From CAZVAN01 sp964625245 (GTDB taxonomy: Bacteria; Patescibacteriota; Saccharimonadia; Saccharimonadales; UBA10212): 26,339 nucleotides of DNA. Under the pieces are notes generated by a model, which saw nothing but the letters and a program-made list of their open reading frames with translations, was not told the DNA's origin and ran no database searches. Positions 14,092-22,206 of the stretch are shown one piece after another. The position numbers and the translations under genes were made by a program. Within the stretch, counting starts at the first letter, position 1; each line of letters starts with the position of its first letter. The stretch lies in the NCBI GenBank assembly GCA_964625245.1, contig CAZVAN010000013.1, forward strand, positions 1 through 26,339, read 5' to 3'.

Positions 14092-15352
14092 ATTTTTCCC
14101 ACACCTCTTGCTCCTGTTCGGTCAATACCTTCGGAAAATTACGAGCCTTATAAAGAGGCAGCAGGTTTGACAGACGCTTATCTCCAAACTCTAGATCAAA
14201 CTTCCCAATATTGGTGCTGTCGGCCGCTCGTAGGGCGCTCATTTTTACTCTATCCCCGTCGCTAACAAATCCATCGTAAAGTTGCTCGTCCACTGTCAGC
14301 GGGTCACTAACCAACTCAGCTTGTTGAGCCTTTTTCATAAGATTAGCGGCCTCTACTAGTTTCTTGACAAAGTCCTGGCTTAATAATTTAAGGTTTGCCT
14401 CAATTTTGGTTTTTGATATCTTCAGCCGCTCGGCGCTTTTAGCGTCCAAGGTGTTTAGAGGCGCAACAGCCGGACAGCGATTATAGGCAAGCATTTTTAC
14501 CGGAAAGTACGGAGTATCTTTGCCGTAAGCGCTCCATTTATCGGATAGTTCTTTGGGGCTTAGGTCTAGCAGATCTTTCGGATTAACCCGCAGGTCATAA
14601 ACAATAGCCGCTCCGCCGCGGTCCGGATGATCAGCTAATTTGATCACTACCGAGGTATGTAAAAATTCACTGGGGTAACGGCCGCTGGTGTAAATAAACG
14701 GCTGATTAGTATCGACTAGAGCCGCCACCTTTTGTTTGGAGCGCATATTCAACAAGTAGTCAAACAGCTTTGGCTGCTTGCCCCTAATTAGTTTAGCCAG
14801 CTCTATGGCTGCTACTACATCGCTTAGGGCATCATGGGCAGATGCGTGCTCGAGTTTATTCAGCTCAGTAAGAAAGCTAAGGCGATTGGTCGGCTTGCCA
14901 TCGCTTGCAAACGGCCATTTAATGCCATCAGGTCGCAGAGCCCGCATCATGCGAACTACATCCAGCAAATCCCATTTAGACCGGCCGTCTTTCCACTGCC
15001 ACTCGTAAGCATCCGTGAAATTACGCCAAGACATGAAGCGTACGAATTCATCGTCAAAACGAATGTTATTAAAGCCCACGGCAATGGTATCCGGAGTAAA
15101 TACTTGACTAGTTAAGTATTTGATAGCTTCGGCTTCAGATATACCTTCTGACACGGTTTTTTGAGGGGTAATTCCGGTTATCAGGATGGCTTCCGGCTGA
15201 GGCAGCACATCCGGTGTCATTTTTATCAGGAAATTGTCAGGCTCGCCTATCGGCTTCAGGTTCATATCTGTACGCTGGCCGGCAAACTGCATTATCCTAT
15301 CGCGCCGCGGACTTATGCCACTGGTCTCAAGGTCATAGAAGTAAAATGTCAT
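13934..15352 (-). CDS. sbcB: Exodeoxyribonuclease I (SbcB)
   Basis: ExoI digests single-stranded DNA 3' to 5' in recombination and mismatch repair. The 472-residue protein matches the family in length and order. The DEDDh nuclease has FYDLETSG (Asp 7, Glu 9), VGFNNIRFDDEF (Asp 100/101) and HASAHDALSDV (His 173, Asp 178). After it come RGKQPKLFDYLLNMRSKQK and the SH3-like and C-terminal helical regions. All catalytic residues are present. It is 33 nt after the gene at 15386-15934 and probably co-transcribed with it. The start has no ribosome site (GACTGAAAATG). The last 158 nt overlap the facing small membrane protein gene. Confidence 0.95.
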   Translation of the reverse strand: MTFYFYDLETSGISPRRDRIMQFAGQRTDMNLKPIGEPDNFLIKMTPDVLPQPEAILITGITPQKTVSEGISEAEAIKYLTSQVFTPDTIAVGFNNIRFDDEFVRFMSWRNFTDAYEWQWKDGRSKWDLLDVVRMMRALRPDGIKWPFASDGKPTNRLSFLTELNKLEHASAHDALSDVVAAIELAKLIRGKQPKLFDYLLNMRSKQKVAALVDTNQPFIYTSGRYPSEFLHTSVVIKLADHPDRGGAAIVYDLRVNPKDLLDLSPKELSDKWSAYGKDTPYFPVKMLAYNRCPAVAPLNTLDAKSAERLKISKTKIEANLKLLSQDFVKKLVEAANLMKKAQQAELVSDPLTVDEQLYDGFVSDGDRVKMSALRAADSTNIGKFDLEFGDKRLSNLLPLYKARNFPKVLTEQEQEVWEKFRAQRLLHGGQKGALAEYFARIEELIAGQRQKDVDKYVLEELRLYGESIAPS

Positions 15353-15385
15353 TTTCAGTCAGTTTAGCACAAGAGACATCGATTA

Positions 15386-15934
15386 TTAGTGGCCGCTCTT
15401 CCTTAATTTATAAATCCGTGGAATAGCTGCTCCTACCCACATAGACCAGTTCCGAGTCCAGGGTTGATCAGATCTAGGATCAAAAGAGCAAGGAAGCTTG
15501 TCGGGCACTATAGGATTCATGCCTAGCTTGACAGCTTGCAAGACAACATTGCCTATATTATATCCGCTCGTAATAATTTCTGGCCGACTGTACCCAAGCT
15601 CAGCCATCCAGCCCATGCCTTGCTCCAACTCTCCGTACGTACCCGTATTTTCACTCATGCCGCTGGCTGAAGGCCCTTCAAAAACTCGTGTAATTTTTAC
15701 GTCGGAGCGGATGTATTCTAGGGCACGCACAATGCTGTGGCTGGCAAAATTAGGCAGCACCCCTTCAATTTCTTCGGCCTCTTCCAGCCTCTGGGCCAGT
15801 TCAATATTAGGCAGTCCAGGAGGAAGTTCCTCTGGACGGTGACTAAACTCTAATATAAATCTTACGTCGGGTTTAGGGTCGATTGGAGACGGCGGATAAT
15901 TACCGCTGAATGTACCTTTTGGTAGGAGAGCCAT
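15386..15934 (-). CDS. Unrecognised 182-residue protein, possibly DUF218/YdcF-like
   Basis: There is no firm family match. The segment SENTGTYGELEQGM, then PEIITSGYNIGN and AVKLGMNPIVPD, resembles the pattern of DUF218 (YdcF/SanA/ElyC) proteins: a Ser/Glu-x-Asn-Thr start, a strand ending in Thr-Ser, then helix and Gly-Met. But the usual membrane anchor and His after Thr-Ser are missing, so this is only a suggestion. The N-terminus is Pro-rich (GNYPPSPIDPKPD). The protein is soluble with no signal peptide. It precedes sbcB by 33 nt on the same strand. TATAGT lies about 18 nt before the ATG as a possible -10. Confidence 0.7.
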   Translation of the reverse strand: MALLPKGTFSGNYPPSPIDPKPDVRFILEFSHRPEELPPGLPNIELAQRLEEAEEIEGVLPNFASHSIVRALEYIRSDVKITRVFEGPSASGMSENTGTYGELEQGMGWMAELGYSRPEIITSGYNIGNVVLQAVKLGMNPIVPDKLPCSFDPRSDQPWTRNWSMWVGAAIPRIYKLRKSGH

Positions 15935-16020
15935 AATTTATTACATACTATAACATATATTCTGGACCTCTTCAATATTCCGAGTGGCTGAGATCGCATG
16001 AGTTTTTTACAATTTACAGT

Positions 16021-16026
16021 TATAAT
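16021..16026 (+). promoter_or_regulatory. -10 box of the second ABC exporter
   Basis: A perfect TATAAT lies 33 nt before the ATG at 16060, in the divergent gap with the gene at 15934. GAGGTG at 16044-16049, 10 nt before the ATG, is the ribosome site. No strong -35 is seen at the right distance. Confidence 0.55.
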
Positions 16027-16059
16027 AACGCTAATGATTACACGAGGTGTGGCCGCTCT

Positions 16060-18117
16060 ATGATGCCCAAAATTTACGAGTCTATTGAGTCAGCAATTGC
16101 CGCCGGCACGCCGCCTCAATATGTGGCCGCCAATCTGATAAGGCAAGGCTGGCCGGAGGCTATGGTCAACGAAGCTGTCAGTGCCTGGCTGAGTGCCCAC
16201 GGACGTTTGCAGCAAAAAACTGACTTTAGAGCTTGGCTCAAAAAATATCGGCGTAAGGCCTTGCCAGCAACCGCATTTATCGTATTTCTCAGCGTCATAA
16301 GCTCTTCAATACTATTACTGCAGCCCTGGCCAACTAAAATTCTGGTAGACTCGGGCTTTGGCAATATAAAAGCCCCGGGGCCTCTGGCGCCTTATACTCA
16401 CCAGTCAACACTAATCCTGTTTACCTCTTTGATGACAATTGTCATTTTTTTGGTCGGTATTTTGTTTGGAACCTTGCGTGACTATTTTATTCTAAAGCTC
16501 GGTTTTTGGCTTAACCGAGGCATTAAAGAAGAGTCCTTTCGGCACATTTTGCACCTACCCCTTTTTCATCAGGAGCGTTTGGCTAAAGGCGACTATATCT
16601 ATCGCCAAAATATTCTAACCAACAGTTTGAGTGACCTTGTTCTGGACACTACATCGTCAATTATCCAGTCAGTAATAATGATAGTTGGCATATTTATAAT
16701 TATGCTGACCTTTAATGTTAAGTTGGCGCTAATCTCGGTGGTGTTGGTACCATTTTTGTTTATCTTAATTCGGGTTTTTGGCCCTAAACTAGGGCGAATA
16801 TCGCGCGAGATGACGCAAATTGCCAGCGCTACCTCGGCCACTATTACCGAATCCGTAGACAATGCTGAAACACTGCAAGCTTTTACCCTGGAAGAGAAAC
16901 AAATTGCCAAAGCCAATAGCTTATGGCGCCGCAATTATGCATTAACCAGACGCGGCCTGCTGTGGGGACGAACCTATCGTTTTACAAATAGTTTATTGAT
17001 AATCCTGGGTACCTCAGCGGTCATGTATTTCGGTGGTACGGCCGCCTTGCATGGTCAAATGACGCTGGGTCAGCTGCTGATTTTTATGACTTATATGGGC
17101 TATCTTTTGGGCCCTGTTGAAGCCGTAGCCACCGAGATAGCCACTCGTAATCAGAAGTTGGTGGACGTTAGCCGAATATATGAAGTTTTGACCGATCATG
17201 AAGGCGTTGAAAACTTGCGCCGGGATAATCATTTCCCGGTAACCCAGGGACGGATTGAATTTCAGAATGTCAGTTACAACTACAATGATATGCCGATATT
17301 AAAAAATGTTAGCTTTACGGTTGAGGCCGGCCAAAAAGTTGGCATTATTGGACCCAGCGGTGGGGGCAAGAGTACCCTGCTTAAACTTTTACCCCTCTTT
17401 ATAGAACCGATAACCGGCCGAGTGCTAATTGATAACATTGATATCCAGACCGTTTCGCTGCAGGAACTGCGCTCATCTATTGTCTGGATTAGCCAAAATC
17501 CGCAGCTATTTAGCGGCACCGTTCTGGAAAACCTGCAGGACGGCAATGTCTATCGTCAGGTTGGTCAGGACGAAATAGAGGCAGTCATAACCGCCGCCAA
17601 CGTTAAGGAATTCACTGACCGGCTACCGTTGGGACTCAACTCACCGGCCGGCGAGGGGGGCAATAGTTTGTCAGGCGGTCAAAAGCAACGTATCGCTATC
17701 GCCCGCGGGTTAGTTAAAAATGCGCCCGTAGTCTGCATGGACGAGCCAACCGCAGCCTTGGATAGTAAGTCCGAGAACACCATACGCGACTCTATCAGTA
17801 AGCTAATTAGCGGAAAAACCGTGCTAATGGTTACCCACCGCAAAGCTCTGCTGAGCTTAATGGACGTTATTTACGTTATGGACGGCGGCAACCTGCACCA
17901 AATAAGTGAATACGGTGGACTTGATGCCTATTTACAAAAAATATCTGATACTGAGGACAGTGTTGAGCGTGACCGAATGGCAGCTCAGGCCAATCTAGAG
18001 ACCCATCAAGCCATAGCCCGCCTGGTATCTGAGAATCAAGAACTGGAAGAAAAGCTAACAGTCATAGCTGAGCAACCTTCGAGTGCTCAAGACGGCACAA
18101 TCACAATCAACCATTAA
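16060..18117 (+). CDS. ABC transporter, fused membrane and ATPase domains, with N-terminal helical module and coiled-coil tail
   Basis: This 685-residue exporter has four parts. Residues 1-60 hold a soluble helical module, IYESIESAIAAGTPPQ then LIRQGWPEAMVNEAV. The membrane domain (about 70-370) has six helices. The ATPase (about 395-625) has Walker A GPSGGGKST (about 429-437), signature LSGGQKQRIAIARG (about 536), Walker B VVCMDEPTAALD (about 556-567) and H-loop MVTHRK. The last 60 residues form a coiled coil (ARLVSENQELEEKLTVI). Catalytic residues are intact. The extra N- and C-terminal parts are unlike the 596-residue exporter at 6407 and could bind a cargo or partner. It converges on the 756-residue protein gene with 7 nt between stops. 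Function as an exporter is firm, cargo is unknown. Confidence 0.93.
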   Translation: MMPKIYESIESAIAAGTPPQYVAANLIRQGWPEAMVNEAVSAWLSAHGRLQQKTDFRAWLKKYRRKALPATAFIVFLSVISSSILLLQPWPTKILVDSGFGNIKAPGPLAPYTHQSTLILFTSLMTIVIFLVGILFGTLRDYFILKLGFWLNRGIKEESFRHILHLPLFHQERLAKGDYIYRQNILTNSLSDLVLDTTSSIIQSVIMIVGIFIIMLTFNVKLALISVVLVPFLFILIRVFGPKLGRISREMTQIASATSATITESVDNAETLQAFTLEEKQIAKANSLWRRNYALTRRGLLWGRTYRFTNSLLIILGTSAVMYFGGTAALHGQMTLGQLLIFMTYMGYLLGPVEAVATEIATRNQKLVDVSRIYEVLTDHEGVENLRRDNHFPVTQGRIEFQNVSYNYNDMPILKNVSFTVEAGQKVGIIGPSGGGKSTLLKLLPLFIEPITGRVLIDNIDIQTVSLQELRSSIVWISQNPQLFSGTVLENLQDGNVYRQVGQDEIEAVITAANVKEFTDRLPLGLNSPAGEGGNSLSGGQKQRIAIARGLVKNAPVVCMDEPTAALDSKSENTIRDSISKLISGKTVLMVTHRKALLSLMDVIYVMDGGNLHQISEYGGLDAYLQKISDTEDSVERDRMAAQANLETHQAIARLVSENQELEEKLTVIAEQPSSAQDGTITINH

Positions 18118-18124
18118 CTGGTTG
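18108..18124. terminator. Hairpin across the convergent stop codons (weak, no T-run)
   Basis: CAACCA (18108-18113) and TGGTTG (18119-18124) form a 6-bp hairpin with a 5-nt loop covering the exporter stop TAA and filling the whole gap to the facing gene. It is symmetric, so it could act for both strands, but lacks a T-run. Confidence 0.3.
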
Positions 18125-20395
18125 CTATTCCATAATCATGCGCCCGCCGGCATGGTGGACGGGAGTTGTGGGGTCGGCAGAAGTTATGCTGCCTCCACCT
18201 GCAGTTGGAAGTGCTCCGTGTGGTGGATCTAGTATAGTTACACTACTAGCAACTGGCGATGCGGCTGCAGGTGTAGGTGGTGCAGTATAGCCAGCATGGG
18301 ACTGAGAGAGGGCGGCGACTTCAGCCGCACTGGTCGGAGCCATATTTACAGCTGCAGGCTGGTCCGGGGCTTTAACTTGATAAGCACTGTGCCCAGGTAG
18401 CTGTTCAATCTGCGCACCGCTGGCGGTTGTAGTTAGAGTAGCCCCGTTTTTTAGAGTCTTTACTTCAACCACCTCAGCTCCGCCTGTATAAGCCGATGGA
18501 GATGGGGCCGGACCTACAGCACCAGCAACAGTCGGTGTTGATGGTGGGGAAGAAGGTGGCGCACTTACCGGCGCATCGGTGGTATGGTTGGCCACAAAAC
18601 GGTCAACAGTATCAGGCGCTGGATTTACTTGCGGATTGGTGACTGCTGCTGGTCCAACTGCTGAAGCATTATCCGGGGTATTTCCAACTCCGTTAAGTGC
18701 TACACCGCCGCCCTGGCTATCGCCCCAGGTTCCGGCGCCAGCAACCGCACCGGTTAATTTATCAACCGATTGGTAGCTACCGTCACTCATCTGAGCGATA
18801 AATTTGGTTCCATCTTTGCTGTCACGCAGCGCCAAGGTATTACCATGTGCAGTAAGGTCGCTGCCACCTATGCCACCAAGGTTCGGACTAACATCCGATG
18901 TCTGCCAGCTGGGAGTTGGGGTGGTTGCAGCAGGTGTCGCAGCACTAGGTTTGGCATATTCACCAAGACCGTATTCTTTGTTGAGAGCGTCACCTCTGGC
19001 TGCTGCGGCCGTTGCGGCTGATGAAGCAGCAACTGTTGTCTTGGGCTTGGTGTAATCAGGCAGTCCTTGGACGGCCGATAGAGAGCCGGTGGCGGTATTA
19101 GCTGAATTGACCCCAGCGATTTGAGTAGTCCCAGTCTCTTTATAGCCAATAATGTTACCGCCGCTATCGTGAAAAACCTGCTTGCCATCAGCAAAAATAT
19201 CTACAGTAACACCTTTCCTTTGCTTGCCGTCGATAACAACTGTTTGGTCGGTTTTCTGATCTTTTAGATTAGAGGAGGATTCCGATTTCCAGCCAGCGGG
19301 TTGGTGGGCCGTGCCAGTGAACGTAACGGGGTCGACACTTGCTGTGACTTTAGTTCCGGGTGTCGTCGGTCCGTCCACTTTAGCTTTAGGTGCCACAGCT
19401 TTTGGCTCTACTTGACGATTAGGGGAAGAGTTCTCAGCACTAGTGACGCTATCGATACCGGGAGCAGCTGTAATATTGTATGCCGAACCAACTCCCTTTT
19501 GTGTGAGCTGCAAGTTCGTGGTGTCAACAGTCTGAGTACCACTGACCTTCCCGTTCACATACAAGTCACGAGTATAGCCGGAACCGGTTGCATGCCAGCC
19601 AGGACCGTATGTATCAGTTAGAGCCTTGCCAACATCACTATAATAATTGGGTGCCGAGGGACCTGTTTTTATCTTTTCGTTACCAATTTGCACATAGCCG
19701 TCCTTTGCGGCATTGCCAGGATCCATTAGAAAACCGGCAGCTACGCCAACTACACCGCCAACTTTTAATCCCTTGTCTACAAGCGGGTTAGACAAGACCT
19801 TGCCGCCCACCTCCAAGATCTTACTCGCCCCGCTCGTTGCCTTTGAGGCTAAGGATACATCCTCACCAGCGCTGCCTGAAACTGCCTCTCCAAGCTTAAC
19901 CGTTTCAAAACTAGTTTTTGATTTATAGGGAGCCTGTCCGAGTTCAATGCCACCTTTAGCAGATTTAACATCTTCGGCAGGGTTCAGAATTGTAGCTCGA
20001 CTGCTGGTTTTGGGGGGGTTATGAACATCTACCATTGAAGCTTTTGTTGTCGCAATAGAGGGGCTTGTTTTGGGACTATATGGCGCCTGCCCTAGTTCAA
20101 TTGACGGTTTGGTATCTCCTCCCGAAAGCGGATTGCGAAAAATAGTTTTCCACTTTGACACTTTCTTATCATTAGTATCCAGGATTGTGGCCATGCTGCT
20201 AGTTTTTGGAGGGTTAGGCGTGTCATTAATTGTAGCGCTTACCTCAGACGTCGTTGGAGTTGTCTTAGGCGTATATCCGCCTTGGGCAATTTCTATCTTA
20301 CTGGCAGCCGTTTTAGCTGCGATTGCTTTGTGATCGTTTTCAATATTCCCTATTTTTCCTTTAAGAGGATCTATAATGATTGGTCCGCCAGGCAT
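18125..20395 (-). CDS. Unrecognised 756-residue repeat protein rich in Thr, Ser, Ala and Pro
   Basis: I recognise no family. The N-terminal 165 residues contain a tandem unit of about 65 residues. Motif A recurs at 34-47 (IEIAQGGYTPKTTP), 99-112 (IELGQAPYSPKTSP) and 150-163 (IELGQAPYKSKTSF). Motif B recurs at 61-72 (NPPKTSSMATIL) and 126-137 (NPPKTSSRATIL). An echo (SSVTILDPPHG) appears near the C-terminus. A glycine-rich hydrophobic stretch (GLKVGGVVGVAAGFLM, about 209-224) may enter a membrane. The rest is short beta-rich blocks (GYVQIGNEKIK, KGVTVDIFADGKQVFHDSGG, FIAQMSDGSYQSVDK) joined by Pro/Thr/Ala linkers. There is no signal peptide or lipobox. It follows the 114-residue gene by 54 nt in one unit and faces the large ABC exporter. 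It could be a surface or exported multi-domain protein. The start has an A-rich leader without a ribosome site. Confidence 0.85.
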   Translation of the reverse strand: MPGGPIIIDPLKGKIGNIENDHKAIAAKTAASKIEIAQGGYTPKTTPTTSEVSATINDTPNPPKTSSMATILDTNDKKVSKWKTIFRNPLSGGDTKPSIELGQAPYSPKTSPSIATTKASMVDVHNPPKTSSRATILNPAEDVKSAKGGIELGQAPYKSKTSFETVKLGEAVSGSAGEDVSLASKATSGASKILEVGGKVLSNPLVDKGLKVGGVVGVAAGFLMDPGNAAKDGYVQIGNEKIKTGPSAPNYYSDVGKALTDTYGPGWHATGSGYTRDLYVNGKVSGTQTVDTTNLQLTQKGVGSAYNITAAPGIDSVTSAENSSPNRQVEPKAVAPKAKVDGPTTPGTKVTASVDPVTFTGTAHQPAGWKSESSSNLKDQKTDQTVVIDGKQRKGVTVDIFADGKQVFHDSGGNIIGYKETGTTQIAGVNSANTATGSLSAVQGLPDYTKPKTTVAASSAATAAAARGDALNKEYGLGEYAKPSAATPAATTPTPSWQTSDVSPNLGGIGGSDLTAHGNTLALRDSKDGTKFIAQMSDGSYQSVDKLTGAVAGAGTWGDSQGGGVALNGVGNTPDNASAVGPAAVTNPQVNPAPDTVDRFVANHTTDAPVSAPPSSPPSTPTVAGAVGPAPSPSAYTGGAEVVEVKTLKNGATLTTTASGAQIEQLPGHSAYQVKAPDQPAAVNMAPTSAAEVAALSQSHAGYTAPPTPAAASPVASSVTILDPPHGALPTAGGGSITSADPTTPVHHAGGRMIME

Positions 20396-20449
20396 CTTTA
20401 TTTTTCTTTCTTTGTTTTATTTTTTAGTATGATAAATCTAATTTAATTT

Positions 20450-20794
20450 TTATGGGCTAGGTTCTTCTTCAGGAGGCAATCCCCGATAGTTATCTATTAC
20501 CTTTAGGTCATCATCGTCTTCGGCCTGGCCGGTATTGGACCTATGCTCGTCGGCTCGGCCGTTAGTGTAGATAATTGTTAAGACATTTAGTAGGACTTCA
20601 CCCCTTTCGCCGATATCCGATTCAGAATCCATTAAATCTTCAATCACGCTATCCAGTCCTCCAATGCTTGGCAATTCCATTAATCCCCGCACTCTTCCCA
20701 TAACGGCTGTATGATAGGCCTCAAAGCTGGTATGCTCCATCGTAATTTCCGGCCTCTTCATTCTCAAAATACTTTCTGATTCGTCTTCTGGCAT
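20450..20794 (-). CDS. Unrecognised acidic 114-residue protein, first gene of the 114/756 unit
   Basis: No family is recognised. The protein is soluble and acidic at both ends (MPEDESES start; EDDDD and PPEEEPSP end), with a helical middle (SFEAYHTAVMGRVRGLMEL and SVIEDLMDSES). It lies directly behind a strong promoter and is 54 nt ahead of the 756-residue gene. Small acidic proteins made before a large low-complexity protein are often its chaperone, immunity partner or regulator, but nothing in the sequence proves that here. The ATG is preceded by an A/T-only leader (AAAAAATAAAAA) with no Shine-Dalgarno, the same style as the downstream gene. Confidence 0.75.
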   Translation of the reverse strand: MPEDESESILRMKRPEITMEHTSFEAYHTAVMGRVRGLMELPSIGGLDSVIEDLMDSESDIGERGEVLLNVLTIIYTNGRADEHRSNTGQAEDDDDLKVIDNYRGLPPEEEPSP

Positions 20795-20807
20795 TTTTTA
20801 TTTTTTA

Positions 20808-20826
20808 AGTTGTTATGCTAACAACT
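20808..20826. promoter_or_regulatory. 19-bp palindrome AGTTGTTA-TGC-TAACAACT, candidate repressor operator
   Basis: Eight-base arms are perfectly inverted around a 3-nt centre (20816-20818). The centre coincides with the predicted transcription start, 7 nt past the -10, and the outer arm overlaps the -10 by 3 nt. This is a classic place for a dimeric repressor to block transcription. No regulator gene is next to it. Confidence 0.7.
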
Positions 20827-20851
20827 ATAGACCATGCCTCTCTTATGTCAA
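20824..20851 (-). promoter_or_regulatory. Strong promoter of the 114/756 two-gene unit
   Basis: On the minus strand a perfect TTGACA (20846-20851) is followed after 16 nt by TATAGT (20824-20829). It begins 9 nt after the obgE stop codon, so the unit is transcribed independently of the obgE operon. Confidence 0.8.
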
Positions 20852-20860
20852 TGGCTTTTA

Positions 20861-22138
20861 TCAGTAGTCAATACGGCCGATTTCAGGGCTGCCAATCACA
20901 ATTTTCTGGTCGGGTTCGGCGCCCTGGCGAGCCAGTTCCTGCATGATGCCCATTTTTCGCATAATGTCACGTAGGCGCTGCTCGGAGTGATAATCTTCAA
21001 ACTTGGTTCGGCGGGCAAACCGCTCAATTTTTTTGCCGGTCACCACAAAATGCTTGCCAACTTTGGCTATTTTCCAGACGTCGTCGTCGGATCTAAGACC
21101 AATAACTGGAAGTTTTGGTAGCGTACGTTTTTTCTCGATTCTAGCCCGATTTTTTTCTACTCGTTTTTGGAGTTCACGTAGCAACTCTTTAACTCCCTGA
21201 CTACTGCTGCTGGAGATGGCTATAACTGGAGTGTTTTTAGGCACTAGTTTCTTAAGCAGTTTTAGTTTAGATTCAAGCTGCTTGGAATCAAAGCCGTCTA
21301 TCTTTGATAGCGCCACTAGCTGCGGTTTTTTAGCCAGATCAGACTTATAGGCGGCCAGTTCTTCCATAATTGTTTTATAAGCCTTAGCAATGTCTTCGTT
21401 ATAGATATCTACCAGATGCACCACGACCGCGGTACGCTCCACGTGACGCAGAAACTCGTCTCCCAGGCCCCTGCCTTGGCTGGCACCTTCTATCAAACCT
21501 GGAATATCGGCCAGCAGCAAGCTATTCTTGTCATCGATATCAACCACGCCCAGATTAGGCCTCAGCGTTGTGAACGGATAGTCAGCAATTTCCGGGTGGG
21601 CGTTACTGACAACTGACAAAAATGTGGATTTGCCGGCGTTGGGCAGGCCTACAATACCAACATCAGCTATCATTTTTAGTTCCAACTGAGCCTCAACTTC
21701 CTCCCCCTGCTCGCCCTTCTCTGCTACTCGCGGCGTTTGTCTGGTAGAGCTTACAAAGTGAGCGTTGCCAAAGCCGCCCTTGCCACCCTTGGCAATTACC
21801 GCACTTTGGCCGTCTTCCACTAAATCTGCTAAGACCTGGCCATCCTCGGTATTAACTACGGTTCCCACCGGTACGGCAATTTCCAGGTTCTGGCCGCTTT
21901 TGCCGTGTTTACGGCGTTTGGTGCCCGGCGCACCGCTCTCGGCTTTAATAAGTTTCTGATAGCGAAACGATGCTAGGGTGTTTTGGTTACGGCTAGCCTT
22001 TAGGATAATGTCTCCGCCATCGCCGCCATCGCCGCCGTCCGGGCCGCCCTTGTCTACGTAAATCTCATGCCGAAAACTGACGGCACCGTTGCCGCCACTG
22101 CCCGCCATTAACTTGACTCTGGCTTTATCCACAAACAT
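20861..22138 (-). CDS. obgE: GTPase ObgE/CgtA
   Basis: ObgE is an essential GTPase that helps assemble the 50S ribosomal subunit and links growth to nucleotide state. The 425-residue protein has the glycine-rich Obg fold (1-158, with GGDGGDGGDI). The G domain (about 160-330) has G1 GLPNAGKST, G2 DYPFTTLRPNLG, G3 DIPGLIEGAS and G5 region ISSSSSQGV. The C-terminal OCT domain (about 350-425) ends in IGRIDY. The G4 motif reads SKID rather than the usual NKxD. The only TGA stop among the long genes of the window is here, followed directly by TAA. It is downstream of the LysM-CHAP gene on the same strand across a 238-nt structured gap. No good ribosome site precedes the ATG. Confidence 0.97.
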   Translation of the reverse strand: MFVDKARVKLMAGSGGNGAVSFRHEIYVDKGGPDGGDGGDGGDIILKASRNQNTLASFRYQKLIKAESGAPGTKRRKHGKSGQNLEIAVPVGTVVNTEDGQVLADLVEDGQSAVIAKGGKGGFGNAHFVSSTRQTPRVAEKGEQGEEVEAQLELKMIADVGIVGLPNAGKSTFLSVVSNAHPEIADYPFTTLRPNLGVVDIDDKNSLLLADIPGLIEGASQGRGLGDEFLRHVERTAVVVHLVDIYNEDIAKAYKTIMEELAAYKSDLAKKPQLVALSKIDGFDSKQLESKLKLLKKLVPKNTPVIAISSSSSQGVKELLRELQKRVEKNRARIEKKRTLPKLPVIGLRSDDDVWKIAKVGKHFVVTGKKIERFARRTKFEDYHSEQRLRDIMRKMGIMQELARQGAEPDQKIVIGSPEIGRIDY

Positions 22139-22206
22139 ATCTATAGCCTACAGGTTACAGAGGTTAAAATCTATCAGTTTATCTCGAGACTATATCCAAG
22201 CGATAA

